Below the pieces are notes generated by a model. That model saw only the letters and a list, made by a program, of their open reading frames with translations. It had not been told where the DNA came from and did no database searches. Shown here piece after piece: positions 34,804-45,800 of a DNA stretch of 64,000 bases. Every line of letters starts with the position of its first letter. Position 1 is the stretch's first letter. The stretch comes from Pseudomonas poae (lineage in GTDB: Bacteria > Pseudomonadota > Gammaproteobacteria > Pseudomonadales > Pseudomonadaceae). The stretch is from assembly GCA_028869255.1 (NCBI GenBank), contig CP110972.1, positions 439,001-503,000 on the forward strand, given 5' to 3'. Made by a program: the position numbers and the translations under genes.

Positions 34804-36759
34804 ATGAGTGCGGCTTCCCTGTACCCCGTTCGCCCCGAAGTAGCAGCCAACACGCTGACCGACGAGGCAACCTACAAGGCCATGTACCAGCAGTCGGTGG
34901 TCAACCCCGATGGCTTCTGGCGCGAGCAAGCCAAGCGCCTTGACTGGGTCAAGCCTTTCACCGCGGTCAAGCAGACCTCTTTCGACGACCACCATGTCGA
35001 CATCAAATGGTTCGCCGATGGCACCCTGAACGTTTCCTACAACTGCCTGGACCGCCACCTCGCCGAGCGTGGCGACCAGGCGGCGATCATCTGGGAGGGC
35101 GATGACCCTGCCGAAAGCCGCACCATCACCTACCGCGAGCTGCATGAAGAAGTCTGCAAGTTCGCCAACGCCCTGCGCGGCCAGGATGTGCACCGTGGCG
35201 ACGTGGTGACTATCTATATGCCAATGATCCCCGAAGCCGTGGTCGCCATGCTGGCGTGTACCCGCATCGGTGCGATCCACTCCGTAGTGTTCGGCGGTTT
35301 TTCGCCGGAAGCCCTGGCCGGTCGCATCATCGACTGTAAGTCGAAGGTGGTGATCACTGCTGATGAAGGTATCCGCGCCGGTAAGAAGATTCCGCTGAAG
35401 GCCAACGTCGACGACGCGCTGACTAACCCGGAAACCAGCAGCATCCAGAAAGTCATTGTGTGCAAGCGCACCAAGGGCAACATCAAGTGGAACCAGCATC
35501 GCGACATCTGGTACGAAGACCTGATGAAGGTGGCGGGCACCGTGTGTGCGCCCAAAGAGATGGGCGCCGAAGAAGCACTGTTCATCCTTTATACCTCCGG
35601 GTCCACCGGCAAGCCTAAAGGCGTGCAACACACCACTGGCGGCTACCTGCTCTACGCAGCCCTGACCCACGAGCGCGTGTTTGACTACCGCCCGGGCGAA
35701 ATCTACTGGTGCACCGCCGACGTCGGCTGGGTCACCGGCCACACCTATATTGTTTACGGCCCACTGGCTAACGGCGCGACCACGTTGCTGTTCGAAGGTG
35801 TGCCGAACTACCCGGACATCACCCGGGTGGCGAAAATCGTCGACAAGCATAAGGTCAATATCCTCTACACCGCCCCGACCGCGATCCGCGCGATGATGGC
35901 TTCCGGCACCGCTGCTGTAGAAGGCGCCGATGGCAGCAGCCTGCGCTTGCTCGGTTCGGTGGGCGAGCCAATCAACCCGGAAGCCTGGGACTGGTACTAC
36001 AAGAACGTCGGCCAATCCCGTTGCCCGATCGTCGACACTTGGTGGCAGACCGAAACCGGCGGCAACATGATGAGCCCGCTGCCGGGCGCGCATGCGCTCA
36101 AGCCGGGTTCGGCGGCACGGCCGTTCTTTGGCGTGGTGCCGGCGCTGGTGGATAACCTCGGTAACCTGATCGAGGGCGCGGCCGAAGGCAACCTGGTGAT
36201 CCTCGATTCATGGCCAGGCCAGGCGCGTACGCTGTACGGCGATCATGACCGCTTCGTGGACACCTACTTCAAGACGTTCCGTGGCATGTACTTCACCGGT
36301 GACGGTGCGCGCCGTGACGAGGACGGCTACTACTGGATCACCGGCCGTGTGGATGACGTGTTGAACGTGTCCGGTCACCGTATGGGCACCGCCGAGATTG
36401 AAAGCGCAATGGTGGCTCACCCTAAAGTCGCGGAAGCGGCGGTAGTGGGTGTGCCACATGACATCAAGGGGCAGGGCATCTATGTGTATGTCACGCTTAA
36501 AAATGGCGAGGAGCCGAACGAAGCGCTGCGCCTGGAGCTGAAAAACTGGGTGCGCAAGGAAATCGGCCCGATTGCTTCGCCGGATGTGATCCAGTGGGCG
36601 CCGGGCTTGCCGAAGACGCGGTCGGGCAAAATCATGCGGCGGATCTTGCGCAAAATTGCCACGGCTGAGTATGACGGGCTGGGCGATATCTCCACCCTGG
36701 CGGACCCAGGGGTGGTGGCGCATTTGATTGAAACGCACAAGACCATGAACGTCGCGTAA
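34804..36759 (+). CDS. acsA: Acetyl-coenzyme A synthetase
   Basis: A 651-residue acyl-adenylating enzyme that turns acetate, ATP and CoA into acetyl-CoA. The ATP loop [19 protein letters not shown], the [14 protein letters not shown] segment, [20 protein letters not shown], and the C-terminal catalytic Lys in [13 protein letters not shown] are all present. That Lys is the usual acetylation control site. I chose ATG 34804 with GAGGTAAGAAAG before it; the frame is open upstream to 34714. The position next to the aot operon matches PA0887 in P. aeruginosa. A terminator follows at 36777. Confidence 0.95.
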   Translation: MSAASLYPVRPEVAANTLTDEATYKAMYQQSVVNPDGFWREQAKRLDWVKPFTAVKQTSFDDHHVDIKWFADGTLNVSYNCLDRHLAERGDQAAIIWEGDDPAESRTITYRELHEEVCKFANALRGQDVHRGDVVTIYMPMIPEAVVAMLACTRIGAIHSVVFGGFSPEALAGRIIDCKSKVVITADEGIRAGKKIPLKANVDDALTNPETSSIQKVIVCKRTKGNIKWNQHRDIWYEDLMKVAGTVCAPKEMGAEEALFILYTSGSTGKPKGVQHTTGGYLLYAALTHERVFDYRPGEIYWCTADVGWVTGHTYIVYGPLANGATTLLFEGVPNYPDITRVAKIVDKHKVNILYTAPTAIRAMMASGTAAVEGADGSSLRLLGSVGEPINPEAWDWYYKNVGQSRCPIVDTWWQTETGGNMMSPLPGAHALKPGSAARPFFGVVPALVDNLGNLIEGAAEGNLVILDSWPGQARTLYGDHDRFVDTYFKTFRGMYFTGDGARRDEDGYYWITGRVDDVLNVSGHRMGTAEIESAMVAHPKVAEAAVVGVPHDIKGQGIYVYVTLKNGEEPNEALRLELKNWVRKEIGPIASPDVIQWAPGLPKTRSGKIMRRILRKIATAEYDGLGDISTLADPGVVAHLIETHKTMNVA

Positions 36760-36776
36760 GCGCTGGATAGTCAGAT

Positions 36777-36814
36777 AAAGCCCTATTCGGTGTAGACCGG
36801 GTGGGGCTTTTTAT
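36777..36814 (+). terminator. acs terminator
   Basis: A stem pairing AAAGCCC (36777-36783) with GGGCTTT (36804-36810), extended by ATTCGGT/ACCGGGT, is followed by a T-run. It begins 17 bases after the acs stop. Confidence 0.8.
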
Positions 36815-36845
36815 TGACTGGATATCACTGGCGAAACCGGCTCAA

Positions 36846-36934
36846 TGTGGGAGCTGGCTTGCCTGCGATAGCGGGCTATCAGTTAGCCCACCCGCGCCTG
36901 ACACACCAGCATCGCAGGCAAGCCAGCTCCCACA
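36846..36934. repeat. REP/BIME palindrome
   Basis: Perfect 24-base inverted arms (36846-36869 and 36911-36934, TGTGGGAGCTGGCTTGCCTG start) enclose a 41-base spacer between acs and the aot operon. Confidence 0.9.
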
Positions 36935-37240
36935 GGTTTATTGCATTTCAAGGCGAGTCGGGTGGCGCTCTGACAGCCCCGCACACCCACCAAACCAATA
37001 AATATCGGCTTCTTCAGTAGGACGTTTCTGAATGTTACCGTGCAACCTAAATGTGTAACCCGGCGCCCAATCCTGGGGCGATGTGCTACACCTGTGCCCT
37101 GAAAACCCGCGTTTTAGACACCCTCAGAAATTAGATTAAACGCCAGACTTGCCGTGCTAGAAGGGTTTGCGAATAATAGGCCCGCAATTTGCAGCATCAA
37201 CAGGTTTAATATCTTTTGTCTCTGCATAAAATTCAGGGAC
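36935..37240. other. Intergenic DNA between the REP pair and the aot promoter region
   Basis: I see no convincing gene here. An AT-rich patch around 37120-37240 precedes the candidate ArgR half-sites. Confidence 0.45.
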
Positions 37241-37300
37241 TGTCAATGTGCTGGAACCGCTTTCTCGGTGCTTCTGTAAATTGTTGTCGCATTGAGGAAA
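37241..37300 (+). promoter_or_regulatory. Candidate ArgR half-sites upstream of aotJ
   Basis: TGTCGC-N8-AA at 37285-37300 matches the ArgR half-site consensus of P. aeruginosa. A weaker copy TGTCAA-N8-AA lies at 37241-37256. They stand about 160-215 bases before aotJ. ArgR is encoded downstream of the same operon. Confidence 0.5.
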
Positions 37301-37456
37301 TATCGGCTTCCGGCCTGTCGTTAGAATGCCGATCACTCGCTCGTCGTTGCAGGTATGCACTTGCGTAGGACGCAGCGCCGCTATTCGGTTTCACTTAAGT
37401 CGCATCGTGGGCCACGGCTCATACTGCTTTTTGCCCTATACCGATGGAGTCCCAAG

Positions 37457-38242
37457 ATGAAGAAACTTGTGCTGTTGGGCGCCCTGGCGCTGTCCGTGCT
37501 GTCCATGCAGGCCTTCGCTGATGAAAAGCCCCTGAAAATTGGTATCGAAGCGGCTTACCCTCCGTTTGCCTCGAAGGCGCCGGATGGCAGCATCGTGGGG
37601 TTTGACTACGACATCGGCAACGCCCTGTGCGCCGAGATGAAGGTCAAGTGCACCTGGGTCGAGCAAGAGTTCGACGGCCTGATCCCTGCGCTGAAAGTGC
37701 GCAAGATCGACGCGATCCTGTCGTCCATGTCCATCACTGAAGACCGCAAGAAATCCGTGGACTTCACCAACCGCTACTACCTGAGCCCGGCGCAGCTGGT
37801 GATGAAGGAAGGCACCACCGTCAGCGACAGCCTGGATGAGTTGAAAGGCAAGAAGATCGGTGTGCAGCGCGGTTCGATCCACGACCGTTTCGCCAAGGAA
37901 GTCCTGGCCCCTAAAGGCGCCACCGTGACTCCTTACAGCTCGCAGAACGAAATCTACCTGGACGTGGAAGCCGGCCGCCTCGATGGCACCGTGGCTGACG
38001 CTACCCTGCTGCAAGACGGTTTCCTGAAAACCCCGGCCGGTAAAGGCTACGCGTTTGTGGGCCCACAGTTCACCGACGCCAAATACTTCGGCGACGGCAT
38101 CGGTATCGCTGTACGTAAAGGCGACAAGGAAAACCTGGACCGCATCAACGCAGCCATTGCCGCGATCCGTGCCAACGGCGAATACAAGAAAATCCAGGAC
38201 AAGTACTTCGACTTCGATATTTACGGCGCTGCCCCTAAGTAA
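37457..38242 (+). CDS. aotJ: Arginine/ornithine ABC transporter, periplasmic binding protein
   Basis: A 261-residue polar amino acid binding protein. The signal peptide [21 protein letters not shown] precedes [17 protein letters not shown]. Family 3 motifs follow: [40 protein letters not shown] and [12 protein letters not shown]. It collects arginine or ornithine and delivers it to AotQM. It is the first gene of aotJQMOP with GGAG upstream of ATG 37457; the longer frame from 37355 lacks the signal peptide start. Its place and sequence match P. aeruginosa AotJ (PA0888). Confidence 0.92.
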   Translation: MKKLVLLGALALSVLSMQAFADEKPLKIGIEAAYPPFASKAPDGSIVGFDYDIGNALCAEMKVKCTWVEQEFDGLIPALKVRKIDAILSSMSITEDRKKSVDFTNRYYLSPAQLVMKEGTTVSDSLDELKGKKIGVQRGSIHDRFAKEVLAPKGATVTPYSSQNEIYLDVEAGRLDGTVADATLLQDGFLKTPAGKGYAFVGPQFTDAKYFGDGIGIAVRKGDKENLDRINAAIAAIRANGEYKKIQDKYFDFDIYGAAPK

Positions 38243-38332
38243 CTCGTCGCAGCTGTCCGTCCAGAATGGCGCAAGCAACAGAATTCCTGAGGTTTGCGCC
38301 ATTTTTTCATCCCCTTTTCGAGGACCTGAATC

Positions 38333-39022
38333 ATGTTGAAAGGCTACGGGGCCGTCATCCTCGATGGCGCATGGTTGACGCTTCAGCTCGCCTTGTCGTC
38401 CATGGCCTTGGCCATTGTTCTGGGTCTGATCGGGGTCGCGTTACGCCTGTCGCCGGTGCGCTGGTTGGCCTGGCTGGGTGACTTGTACTCCACGGTGATC
38501 CGCGGGATCCCCGACCTGGTGCTGATCCTGCTGATTTTCTACGGCGGTCAGGACTTGCTTAACCGCGTCGCGCCGATGCTCGGCTATGACGACTATATCG
38601 ACTTGAACCCCTTGGCCGCCGGTATCGGCACCCTGGGTTTCATCTTTGGCGCCTACCTCTCGGAAACCTTCCGTGGCGCCTTCATGGCCATCCCCAAGGG
38701 CCAGGCCGAGGCCGGCCTTGCGTATGGCATGAGCAGTTTCCAGGTGTTTTTCCGGGTGATGGTGCCGCAGATGATTCGGCTGGCGATCCCCGGGTTCACC
38801 AACAACTGGCTGGTACTGACCAAGGCCACCGCGCTGATTTCGGTGGTGGGCCTGCAAGACATGATGTTCAAGGCCAAGCAGGCGGCAGACGCCACCCGCG
38901 AGCCTTTTACCTTCTTCCTCGCAGTGGCGGCGATGTACCTGGTGATCACCAGCGTTTCGTTGTTGGCCCTGCGCTATCTTGAGAAGCGCTACTCGGTAGG
39001 CGTAAGGGCGGCTGATCTATGA
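38333..39022 (+). CDS. aotQ: Arginine/ornithine ABC transporter permease
   Basis: A 229-residue HisQ-type inner-membrane permease with about five membrane helices. The start MLKGYGAVILDGAWLTLQLA, the region VIRGIPDLVLILLIFYGGQD and the EAA loop (EAGLAYGMSSFQVFFRVMVP) are typical. It pairs with AotM to form the channel. It sits 90 bp after aotJ and overlaps aotM by four bases (ATGA), which supports coupled translation. Confidence 0.92.
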   Translation: MLKGYGAVILDGAWLTLQLALSSMALAIVLGLIGVALRLSPVRWLAWLGDLYSTVIRGIPDLVLILLIFYGGQDLLNRVAPMLGYDDYIDLNPLAAGIGTLGFIFGAYLSETFRGAFMAIPKGQAEAGLAYGMSSFQVFFRVMVPQMIRLAIPGFTNNWLVLTKATALISVVGLQDMMFKAKQAADATREPFTFFLAVAAMYLVITSVSLLALRYLEKRYSVGVRAADL

Positions 39023-39717
39023 TCTTCGACTACAACGTCATCTGGGACGCCATGCCGCTGTACCTCGGCGGCTTGGCGACGACCCTGAAATTGCTGGCGA
39101 TCTCGCTGTTCTTCGGGCTGCTCGCCGCCTTGCCTCTGGGCCTGATGCGGGTGTCCAAGCAGCCGCTCGTCAATGGCGCCGCCTGGCTTTACACCTACGT
39201 GATTCGCGGCACGCCGATGCTGGTGCAGCTGTTCTTGATCTACTACGGTTTGGCCCAGTTCGAAGCCGTACGCGAAAGTTTCCTGTGGCCGCTGTTGTCC
39301 AGCGCCACGTTCTGCGCGTGCCTGGCCTTTGCGATCAACACCAGCGCCTACACCGCCGAGATCATCGCCGGTAGCCTCAAGGCCACCCCCAATGGCGAGA
39401 TCGAAGCGGCCAAGGCCATGGGTATGTCGCGTTATAAGCTGTATCGCCGGATCCTGCTGCCGTCGGCCCTGCGCCGCGCACTGCCGCAGTACAGCAACGA
39501 AGTGATCATGATGCTGCAGACCACCAGTCTGGCGTCCATCGTCACCCTGATCGACATCACCGGTGCAGCACGCACGGTGAACGCCCAGTTCTACCTGCCG
39601 TTCGAAGCCTATATCACCGCCGGCGTGTTCTACCTGTGCCTGACCTTTATCCTGGTACGCCTGTTCAAGTTGGCCGAGCGCCGCTGGCTGAGCTACCTGG
39701 CGCCGAGGAAGCACTGA
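39019..39717 (+). CDS. aotM: Arginine/ornithine ABC transporter permease
   Basis: A 232-residue HisM-type permease starting MIFDYNVIWDAMPLYLGGLA. The helix pattern and the EAA loop (EAAKAMGMSRYKLYRRILLP) are standard; TYVIRGTPMLVQLFLIYYGL is the conserved second segment. It forms a heterodimer with AotQ. It starts inside the aotQ stop and is followed within two bases by aotO, so the operon is tightly packed. Confidence 0.92.
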   Translation: MIFDYNVIWDAMPLYLGGLATTLKLLAISLFFGLLAALPLGLMRVSKQPLVNGAAWLYTYVIRGTPMLVQLFLIYYGLAQFEAVRESFLWPLLSSATFCACLAFAINTSAYTAEIIAGSLKATPNGEIEAAKAMGMSRYKLYRRILLPSALRRALPQYSNEVIMMLQTTSLASIVTLIDITGAARTVNAQFYLPFEAYITAGVFYLCLTFILVRLFKLAERRWLSYLAPRKH

Positions 39718-39718
39718 T

Positions 39719-40831
39719 ATGGAACGTATCGATCACCGGTTGCCCTGGGGCCACCTGGGCTGCGAGCGCCAGCTGAGCGTGTTTCGCTTCGGCAGCGGCG
39801 AGCGCAAGGCGTATATCCAGGCCAGCCTGCACGCTGATGAATTGCCGGGGATGCGCGCCGCCTGGGAGCTGAAAAAGCGCCTCGGTGACCTGGAACAGCA
39901 AGGCGCCCTCAACGGGGTGATTGAGCTGGTGCCGGTGGCCAACCCGATGGGCCTGGGCCAGCTGCTGCAAGGCAGTCATCAGGGGCGTTTCGAGGTGGGC
40001 AGCGGCAAGAATTTCAACCGCGATTTCGTGGAGTTGAGCGAGCCGGTTGCCGAGTTGCTGCAAGGCAAGCTGGGCGATGACCCGCACGCCAATGTGCGCC
40101 TGATTCGCCAGGCGATGAGCGATGTGTTCAACGCACTGCCCGCGCCGAGCAGCCAGCTGCAAGGGATGCAGCGCATTTTGCTGAGCCATGCCTGCACCGC
40201 TGATGTGGTTCTCGACCTGCACTGCGACGCCGAGGCCGCGCTGCACATGTATGCGCTGCCCCAACACTGGCCGCAGTGGCGTTCGCTGTCGGCGCATTTG
40301 AATGTGAAAGTCGGCCTGCTGGCCGAAGACTCCGGCGGCAACTCGTTTGATGAAGCCTGTTCGCTGCCGTGGTTGCGTCTGTCCCGTGCCTTCCCCGACG
40401 CGCAGATCCCGCTGGCGTGCCTGGCAACAACACTGGAACTGGGCGGCCAGGCCGACACCGGCCGCGACGAAGCGATTTTCCACGCCGAAGGCATCCTGGC
40501 GTTCCTCGCCGAACAGGGCCTGATCAAAGGCGAATGGCCGGCGCCCCAGCACGAACCGTGCGAAGGCTTGCCGTTCGAAGGCACCGAATTGCTGTTCGCG
40601 CCCCATGCCGGGGTCATCAGTTACCTGCGTAAAGTGGGCGACTGGGTGGAGGCCGGTGAGCCGATCTTTGAAGTGATTGACCCCCTGGAAGACCGCGTGA
40701 GCACCCTTTGCGCGGGCACTTCGGGGGTGTTGTTTGCCGTTGAACGGCTGCGTTATGCCCAAGCGGGTTTCTGGCTGGCCAAGGTGGCGGGGCGCGAAGC
40801 GCTGCGTCACGGGCGCTTGCTCAACGACTGA
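39719..40831 (+). CDS. aotO: AotO, succinylglutamate desuccinylase/aspartoacylase-family protein
   Basis: A 370-residue AstE/AspA-family metallo-amidohydrolase-like protein placed inside the transport operon, as in P. aeruginosa (PA0891). Metal-site residues are visible in KAYIQASLHADELPGMRAAW (His and Glu) and VLDLHCDAEAALHMY (His). GKNFNRDFVEL carries the substrate-binding Asn-Arg. The C-terminal domain has the barrel-like APHAGVISYLRKVGDWVEAG. It is not needed for transport in P. aeruginosa, as I recall, and its substrate is unknown. The ATG is one base after the aotM stop. Confidence 0.88.
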   Translation: MERIDHRLPWGHLGCERQLSVFRFGSGERKAYIQASLHADELPGMRAAWELKKRLGDLEQQGALNGVIELVPVANPMGLGQLLQGSHQGRFEVGSGKNFNRDFVELSEPVAELLQGKLGDDPHANVRLIRQAMSDVFNALPAPSSQLQGMQRILLSHACTADVVLDLHCDAEAALHMYALPQHWPQWRSLSAHLNVKVGLLAEDSGGNSFDEACSLPWLRLSRAFPDAQIPLACLATTLELGGQADTGRDEAIFHAEGILAFLAEQGLIKGEWPAPQHEPCEGLPFEGTELLFAPHAGVISYLRKVGDWVEAGEPIFEVIDPLEDRVSTLCAGTSGVLFAVERLRYAQAGFWLAKVAGREALRHGRLLND

Positions 40832-40858
40832 CCACCTGTTTTTGTGAGAACCGACCGC

Positions 40859-41623
40859 ATGTACAAACTTGAAGTCCAAGACCTGCATAAACGCTATGGC
40901 AGTCATGAAGTGCTCAAAGGCGTGTCCCTGGCCGCCGCGGCCGGTGATGTGATCAGCATCATTGGTTCCAGTGGTTCGGGCAAAAGTACCTTTTTGCGCT
41001 GCATCAACCTGCTCGAGCAACCCCACGCCGGCAAGATTCTGCTCAATAACGAAGAGCTGAAACTGGTGGCCAACAAGGACGGCGCCATGAAGGCCGCCGA
41101 CCCTAAACAGCTGCAGCGCATGCGTTCGCGCCTGTCCATGGTGTTCCAGCATTTCAACCTGTGGTCGCACATGACCGCGCTGGAAAACGTGATGGAAGCC
41201 CCGGTGCACGTGCTGGGCATGTCGAAGAAAGAGGCCCGCGAAAAGGCCGAGCACTACCTGGCCAAAGTCGGCGTGGGCCATCGTAAGGATGCGTTCCCCG
41301 GCCACATGTCCGGTGGCGAGCAGCAGCGCGTGGCGATTGCCCGTGCCCTGGCGATGGAGCCGGAGGTGATGCTGTTCGACGAACCGACCTCGGCGCTGGA
41401 CCCGGAACTGGTCGGCGAAGTGCTCAAGGTGATGCAGGACCTGGCCCAGGAAGGCCGTACCATGGTGGTGGTGACCCACGAAATGGGCTTTGCCCGTGAG
41501 GTGTCGAACCAGCTGGTGTTTTTGCACAAGGGTATCGTCGAAGAGCGTGGCAACCCGCGTGAAGTGCTGGTAAACCCGCAATCGGAGCGGTTGCAGCAGT
41601 TCCTGTCCGGTAGCTTGAAATAA
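40859..41623 (+). CDS. aotP: Arginine/ornithine ABC transporter ATP-binding protein
   Basis: A 254-residue ABC ATPase. Walker A is [20 protein letters not shown], the signature is [20 protein letters not shown], and Walker B is [18 protein letters not shown]. The switch His is in [13 protein letters not shown]. It powers AotQM in the inner membrane. I preferred ATG 40859 ([20 protein letters not shown]) to the in-frame GTG at 40844. The length and sequence fit the HisP group for polar amino acids. Confidence 0.93.
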   Translation: MYKLEVQDLHKRYGSHEVLKGVSLAAAAGDVISIIGSSGSGKSTFLRCINLLEQPHAGKILLNNEELKLVANKDGAMKAADPKQLQRMRSRLSMVFQHFNLWSHMTALENVMEAPVHVLGMSKKEAREKAEHYLAKVGVGHRKDAFPGHMSGGEQQRVAIARALAMEPEVMLFDEPTSALDPELVGEVLKVMQDLAQEGRTMVVVTHEMGFAREVSNQLVFLHKGIVEERGNPREVLVNPQSERLQQFLSGSLK

Positions 41624-41686
41624 CAGGACTGCTTTTGTGCACTGAAATAGTGCATGATTCACGGCCCGAAAGTTGACGTCGGTCCC

Positions 41687-41775
41687 TGTGGGAGCTGGCT
41701 TGCTCGCGAATGCGGCGTGTCATTCAGCACATTTGTTACTGATACACCGCGTTCGCGAGCAAGCCCGCTCCCACA
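41687..41775. repeat. REP/BIME palindrome
   Basis: Inverted arms TGTGGGAGCTGGCTTGCTCG and CGAGCAAGCCCGCTCCCACA enclose GAATGCGG...CCGCGTTC, between aotP and argR. It may limit read-through from the transport operon into argR. Confidence 0.88.
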
Positions 41776-41869
41776 TTTGGATCTTCATCAGTTTTTAAGA
41801 TTTGTGTGGGTTTACCGGCTAGCATTGGCCTTTGTCTTCATTACCGTTACTCGCTTCGGATAGCACTCC

Positions 41870-42850
41870 ATGACCGCCCATAAAATTGGTTTCCTGATTT
41901 GGCCCAGCACAAAAGCACTGACGCTTGCGCTGGCTGAGGAGGCCTTGCGCGTTGCTCAGCGGGTGCATCCGGAGGTGGTCTACGAGCTGTCGTTTTTGCT
42001 CGCGGAACCGGCGACCGAAGGCGCCTGGCAGCTGCCGGGCGAACCGTGGGCCGGCAAGCTCGAGGGCTTCCAGAAACTGTTCCTGCTGGCGGACGAGCCG
42101 CCGACCGTGATTGCCTCGCAACTGAGCACCGCACTCAAGCAACTGGTGCGCGCCGGGTGTGTGATCGGCGGCCTGTCGGCGGGTGTCTATCCGTTGGCCC
42201 AGCTCGGCTTGCTGGACGGCTATCGCGCCGCCGTGCACTGGCGCTGGCAGGATGATTTTGCCGAGCGTTTCCCCAAGGTCATCGCCACCAGCCATCTGTT
42301 CGACTGGGACCGAGACCGCCTGACCGCCTGCGGCGGTATGTCGGTACTCGACCTGTTGCTGGCGGTACTCGCCCGCGATCACGGCGCCGAGCTGGCCGGT
42401 GCGGTGTCCGAAGAATTGGTGGTGGAGCGCATTCGCGAAGGCGGCGAGCGCCAGCGTATTCCGCTGCAAAACCGCCTGGGTTCCAGCCATCCGAAGCTGA
42501 CCCAGGCCGTTCTGTTGATGGAAGCGAATATCGAAGAGCCGCTGACTACCGACGAAATCGCCCAGCACGTGTGCGTGTCGCGACGACAACTCGAACGCAT
42601 CTTCAAGCAATACCTCAACCGCGTCCCCAGCCAGTATTACCTGGAACTGCGCCTGAACAAGGCCCGCCAGATGCTGATGCAAACCAGCAAGTCGATCATC
42701 CAGATCGGCCTGTCGTGCGGCTTCTCCTCGGGGCCGCACTTCTCCAGCGCCTACCGCAACTTCTTCGGCGCCACCCCACGTGAAGACCGCAACCAACGGC
42801 GCAGCAGCAGCCCGTTCGAATTGTCGTCGGTGCCCTCCGAGCGCGGCTAG
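41870..42850 (+). CDS. argR: ArgR, AraC-family arginine-responsive regulator
   Basis: A 326-residue protein. The N-terminal class I amidotransferase-like domain (MTAHKIGFLIWPSTKALTLA) binds arginine without the catalytic Cys. The C-terminal AraC domain is VLLMEANIEEPLTTDEIAQH, VCVSRRQLERIFKQYLNRVP, KSIIQIGLSCGFSSGPHFSS. In P. aeruginosa ArgR activates aot and aru genes and represses synthesis genes. It lies at the end of the aot gene cluster as in PA0893. The stop is 6 bases from the convergent LRR giant's stop. Confidence 0.93.
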   Translation: MTAHKIGFLIWPSTKALTLALAEEALRVAQRVHPEVVYELSFLLAEPATEGAWQLPGEPWAGKLEGFQKLFLLADEPPTVIASQLSTALKQLVRAGCVIGGLSAGVYPLAQLGLLDGYRAAVHWRWQDDFAERFPKVIATSHLFDWDRDRLTACGGMSVLDLLLAVLARDHGAELAGAVSEELVVERIREGGERQRIPLQNRLGSSHPKLTQAVLLMEANIEEPLTTDEIAQHVCVSRRQLERIFKQYLNRVPSQYYLELRLNKARQMLMQTSKSIIQIGLSCGFSSGPHFSSAYRNFFGATPREDRNQRRSSSPFELSSVPSERG

Positions 42851-42856
42851 GGCGCG

Positions 42857-45800
42857 CTATTCGTCGACCTCCATTGGCGCAAGTGCCGGTAAGTTGACCG
42901 CATCCAGCGGGCGCAGCAGATCGATTCCGGTGTCACGCGCAAATTGCACGACCTGCGCTTGACCTCTCGGGGTGAACGGGTTGCCGCGCAAATACAGGGT
43001 GTTGACCCGTTCTCGCGGCGTTTCGTAAAGCGCTGCGGGCATGTGAGTAATCAGGTTATTGCGCAAGTCCGCCACCTCCAGTTGGTCGCGGGTCAACAGC
43101 CCCACGGGCAACTCGGTGATCGAGCATCGGTTCAATGACAGCAAGCGCAGGGCCGGCATCTGGCTGAGGTCGGGGGTTATCGTCAGTTGCGGGTTGCCGT
43201 GCAAGTCCAGCCAGACGAGGTTCTCCATCCCTGCCAAAGACCCCGCGCTGGCGGGGGTGAGCGTGAGCTCGCAGCGCTTCAGGGTCAGATGGCGCAGGTT
43301 CGGCATGCGGAAAACCGCCTCGGGAATGTTTCCCAGCGCGCCGCTGTGAATACTCAGCTCACGCAGTTTGGGAAAACTGTTGAGAAACGCATCCACACTT
43401 GTGGTGAGGTGGTCGCAGTGCAGCGCCATCACCGAGACATGCTCAAAGTTGGCTGCCAGTGCGGGAAACTCGCCCAGTATCGGCTGCCTGAAAATCAGCT
43501 TGTGGCTGATGCGCATGTCGGGGTTGTCGGTGTCTACCTCGGTTTCGCGACGCCAGGTCTGCTCCAGCAGCTGTTTAAGTTGGGCGCGTTTGTACTGCTC
43601 CTGCGCGGCGCTTTGGGCGTCCAAAGGGGTGCCGAGTATGGGATGCTCTGCCGGTTGCGAGACGACCCACAGGCCAAGGTCGGCTTGCAGTGTCTGATAT
43701 TCCTGTTGCAGCCCGGCCAGTGTGCGCTGGCCTGCGGCTAAGTCGCCGGGTAACCCCATGACAAAACGCTGGGCTTCCTCGAGGGTAAACGTGGGGTAAA
43801 GCGCCTGGGTGGTGGCGAGGTCGGCCTGTGGCGCGGCAATGCCCCAGTCTTCCCCCGTTTGTTGGTAGAGCGCCTTGACCTTGTTACGGGTCGCCAGGGA
43901 CAGCGGGTTGCCGGAGAAATCAAAGGCGCTGCTGGCCTCCGGGGGCAGGTCGAACAGTGCTTGGGGCAACGCGTTGAAACGGTTGTCCCGCAGCACGGCG
44001 GTGCCCAGTTCCGGCAATTGCAACAGGCCCTGAGGCAGCGTGTTGATGCCGGTTTCGGCCAGGTCCAGAAAGCTCAGGTCGCGCAGGCCCGTAAGATTCG
44101 GAATGCGTTCCAGCGGGTTGGCGTACAGGTCCAGCGCCCGCAGTTGGGTCATGGCGGCGAGGGCGGCGTGGTCAGGGGCGCTCAAGGTGAGGCCACAGTC
44201 GCTCAGCACCAGTTCGGTCAGGCCGGGCATGCTGAACAGGGCAGGCGGGATGCTGTTCAAGGGCAGGTTGCGCAGTGCCACGTGACGCAGTGTCGGGAAG
44301 TATTGCAAAAACGCGGCGACACCCTGGGTGTGGGAATCACCTGTCAGCTCAAGGAACGTCACGTGCGCCAGTTGCAGGTTCAAGGTGGGCAGGGCGCCTT
44401 GAACGGGGTCCGGCAATTCCAGCTTGTAGCCTTGAAAACCGCCCTCGAAAGCATCATCAAGGCCGGTTTCCAGACGCCAGCATTGCTTGAGCTGTTCTGC
44501 CCAGCGTTGACGAGCGCTTTGTGCGTCGGCGTAGTCATGACGGCCCATGCGCACTTCGGTTCCCGGGTACAGCCGGGGGGTGTTGGCTTCCCAGAGTGAT
44601 AGGTCGTGTTCCAGGCGAGTGTATTGGCTTTGCAAGGACACCAGCGCACTCAATGCACCGCCGGGCTGTTGATTGAGGCTTGTCACCAGTTCTTGCAAAA
44701 GTGCGGGTTGCATACTGGGAAACAGCTGTTGTGCGCGGTCCTCCAGGCTGCGACCAGTGGCAGGGGGATAGCCGTTCATGCCACCGGGCAGGCGCATCGT
44801 TGTGGGGTCATAGGCTGGTTTGCTCACGGGGTGTTGCAGCAGGACTGTACGCAGGCTGTCACGCGGCAGCAGCGCGTCGCCCAGGCGCTGCCGCAGTTTT
44901 TCGCCTTCGCCGATGTTCAAACCCAGGACCTCTCGCTCGGCATCCGGCAATGCTTGCAGAATCGCGGTGTACAGGTCGGTGCGGCCAAACAGATGGAGGC
45001 CTTTGTGATCGTAGGTTTCGTATTCAGCGTTTTCAGTCATCACCAGCACTCTGCGTGTCGGCGCCGTGGGCTGGCCGATGCTGTCGCGCAACAGGCCATT
45101 GAACGAATAGTTTTTGACTTCGATACGCACCTTGCTCGGCCAGCCTGGCAGGCGTTCCAGCGAGTGCAGTGCGAGTAAATCGCTGTCCAGGTTGTCGGAA
45201 GCTTTGAGAAACAGCCCTTCATAGGCGCGGGTCAGGCGTACTTCCTGCTGGGCCCAGCGTGCCAGCTCTTTAGGCGCGCAGGTACCTGGGCCCGATCGAT
45301 CTGCTTCAGTTCTTCACGGCTGGCACCGCGCAGCAGTTCCCGGGCGACGCTGGTGGGCAGGCCTGGCTGCGTGTCGATCAGTGCCTGAATTCTGGGCGAG
45401 TGTCTGGCTTCCAGGCCGCGGTAGCGCGAGTCAAACAATGCGGCGCGTTTTTCATCGGCCAGTTGCGCGATTTTTTTGCGCAGCATCGCGGTACGCACCG
45501 GCAGCGTATTGGGTGCGCCTGCCGACGGCTCGCCCAGCAGGGTTCTGATTTCTGTTTCATTCAGGGTTTGCAACACGATGCTCAGCAAGTCGCCCCGCGC
45601 CAGTTGTGCCTCGTGAATCTGCACCACCGGGTATTGGCTTTTCGGTGCGTACTGCCAGGTGATATCGCCGTTGGCATTGAGAAAACGCAGGGCTTTGGTT
45701 TCGGGCCACAGGTCATAGGTGGTGAGCAGTTGCAGCTGGGTATGCGGGTCGGCCTGGGTATAGAGGGCGGGGTCATCGCTGTGCATCTGGTCGATAAAGC

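Noticed and set aside
39665..41662. 665-codon minus-strand frame
   Set aside because: It is a shadow of aotM, aotO and aotP, which have clear domains.
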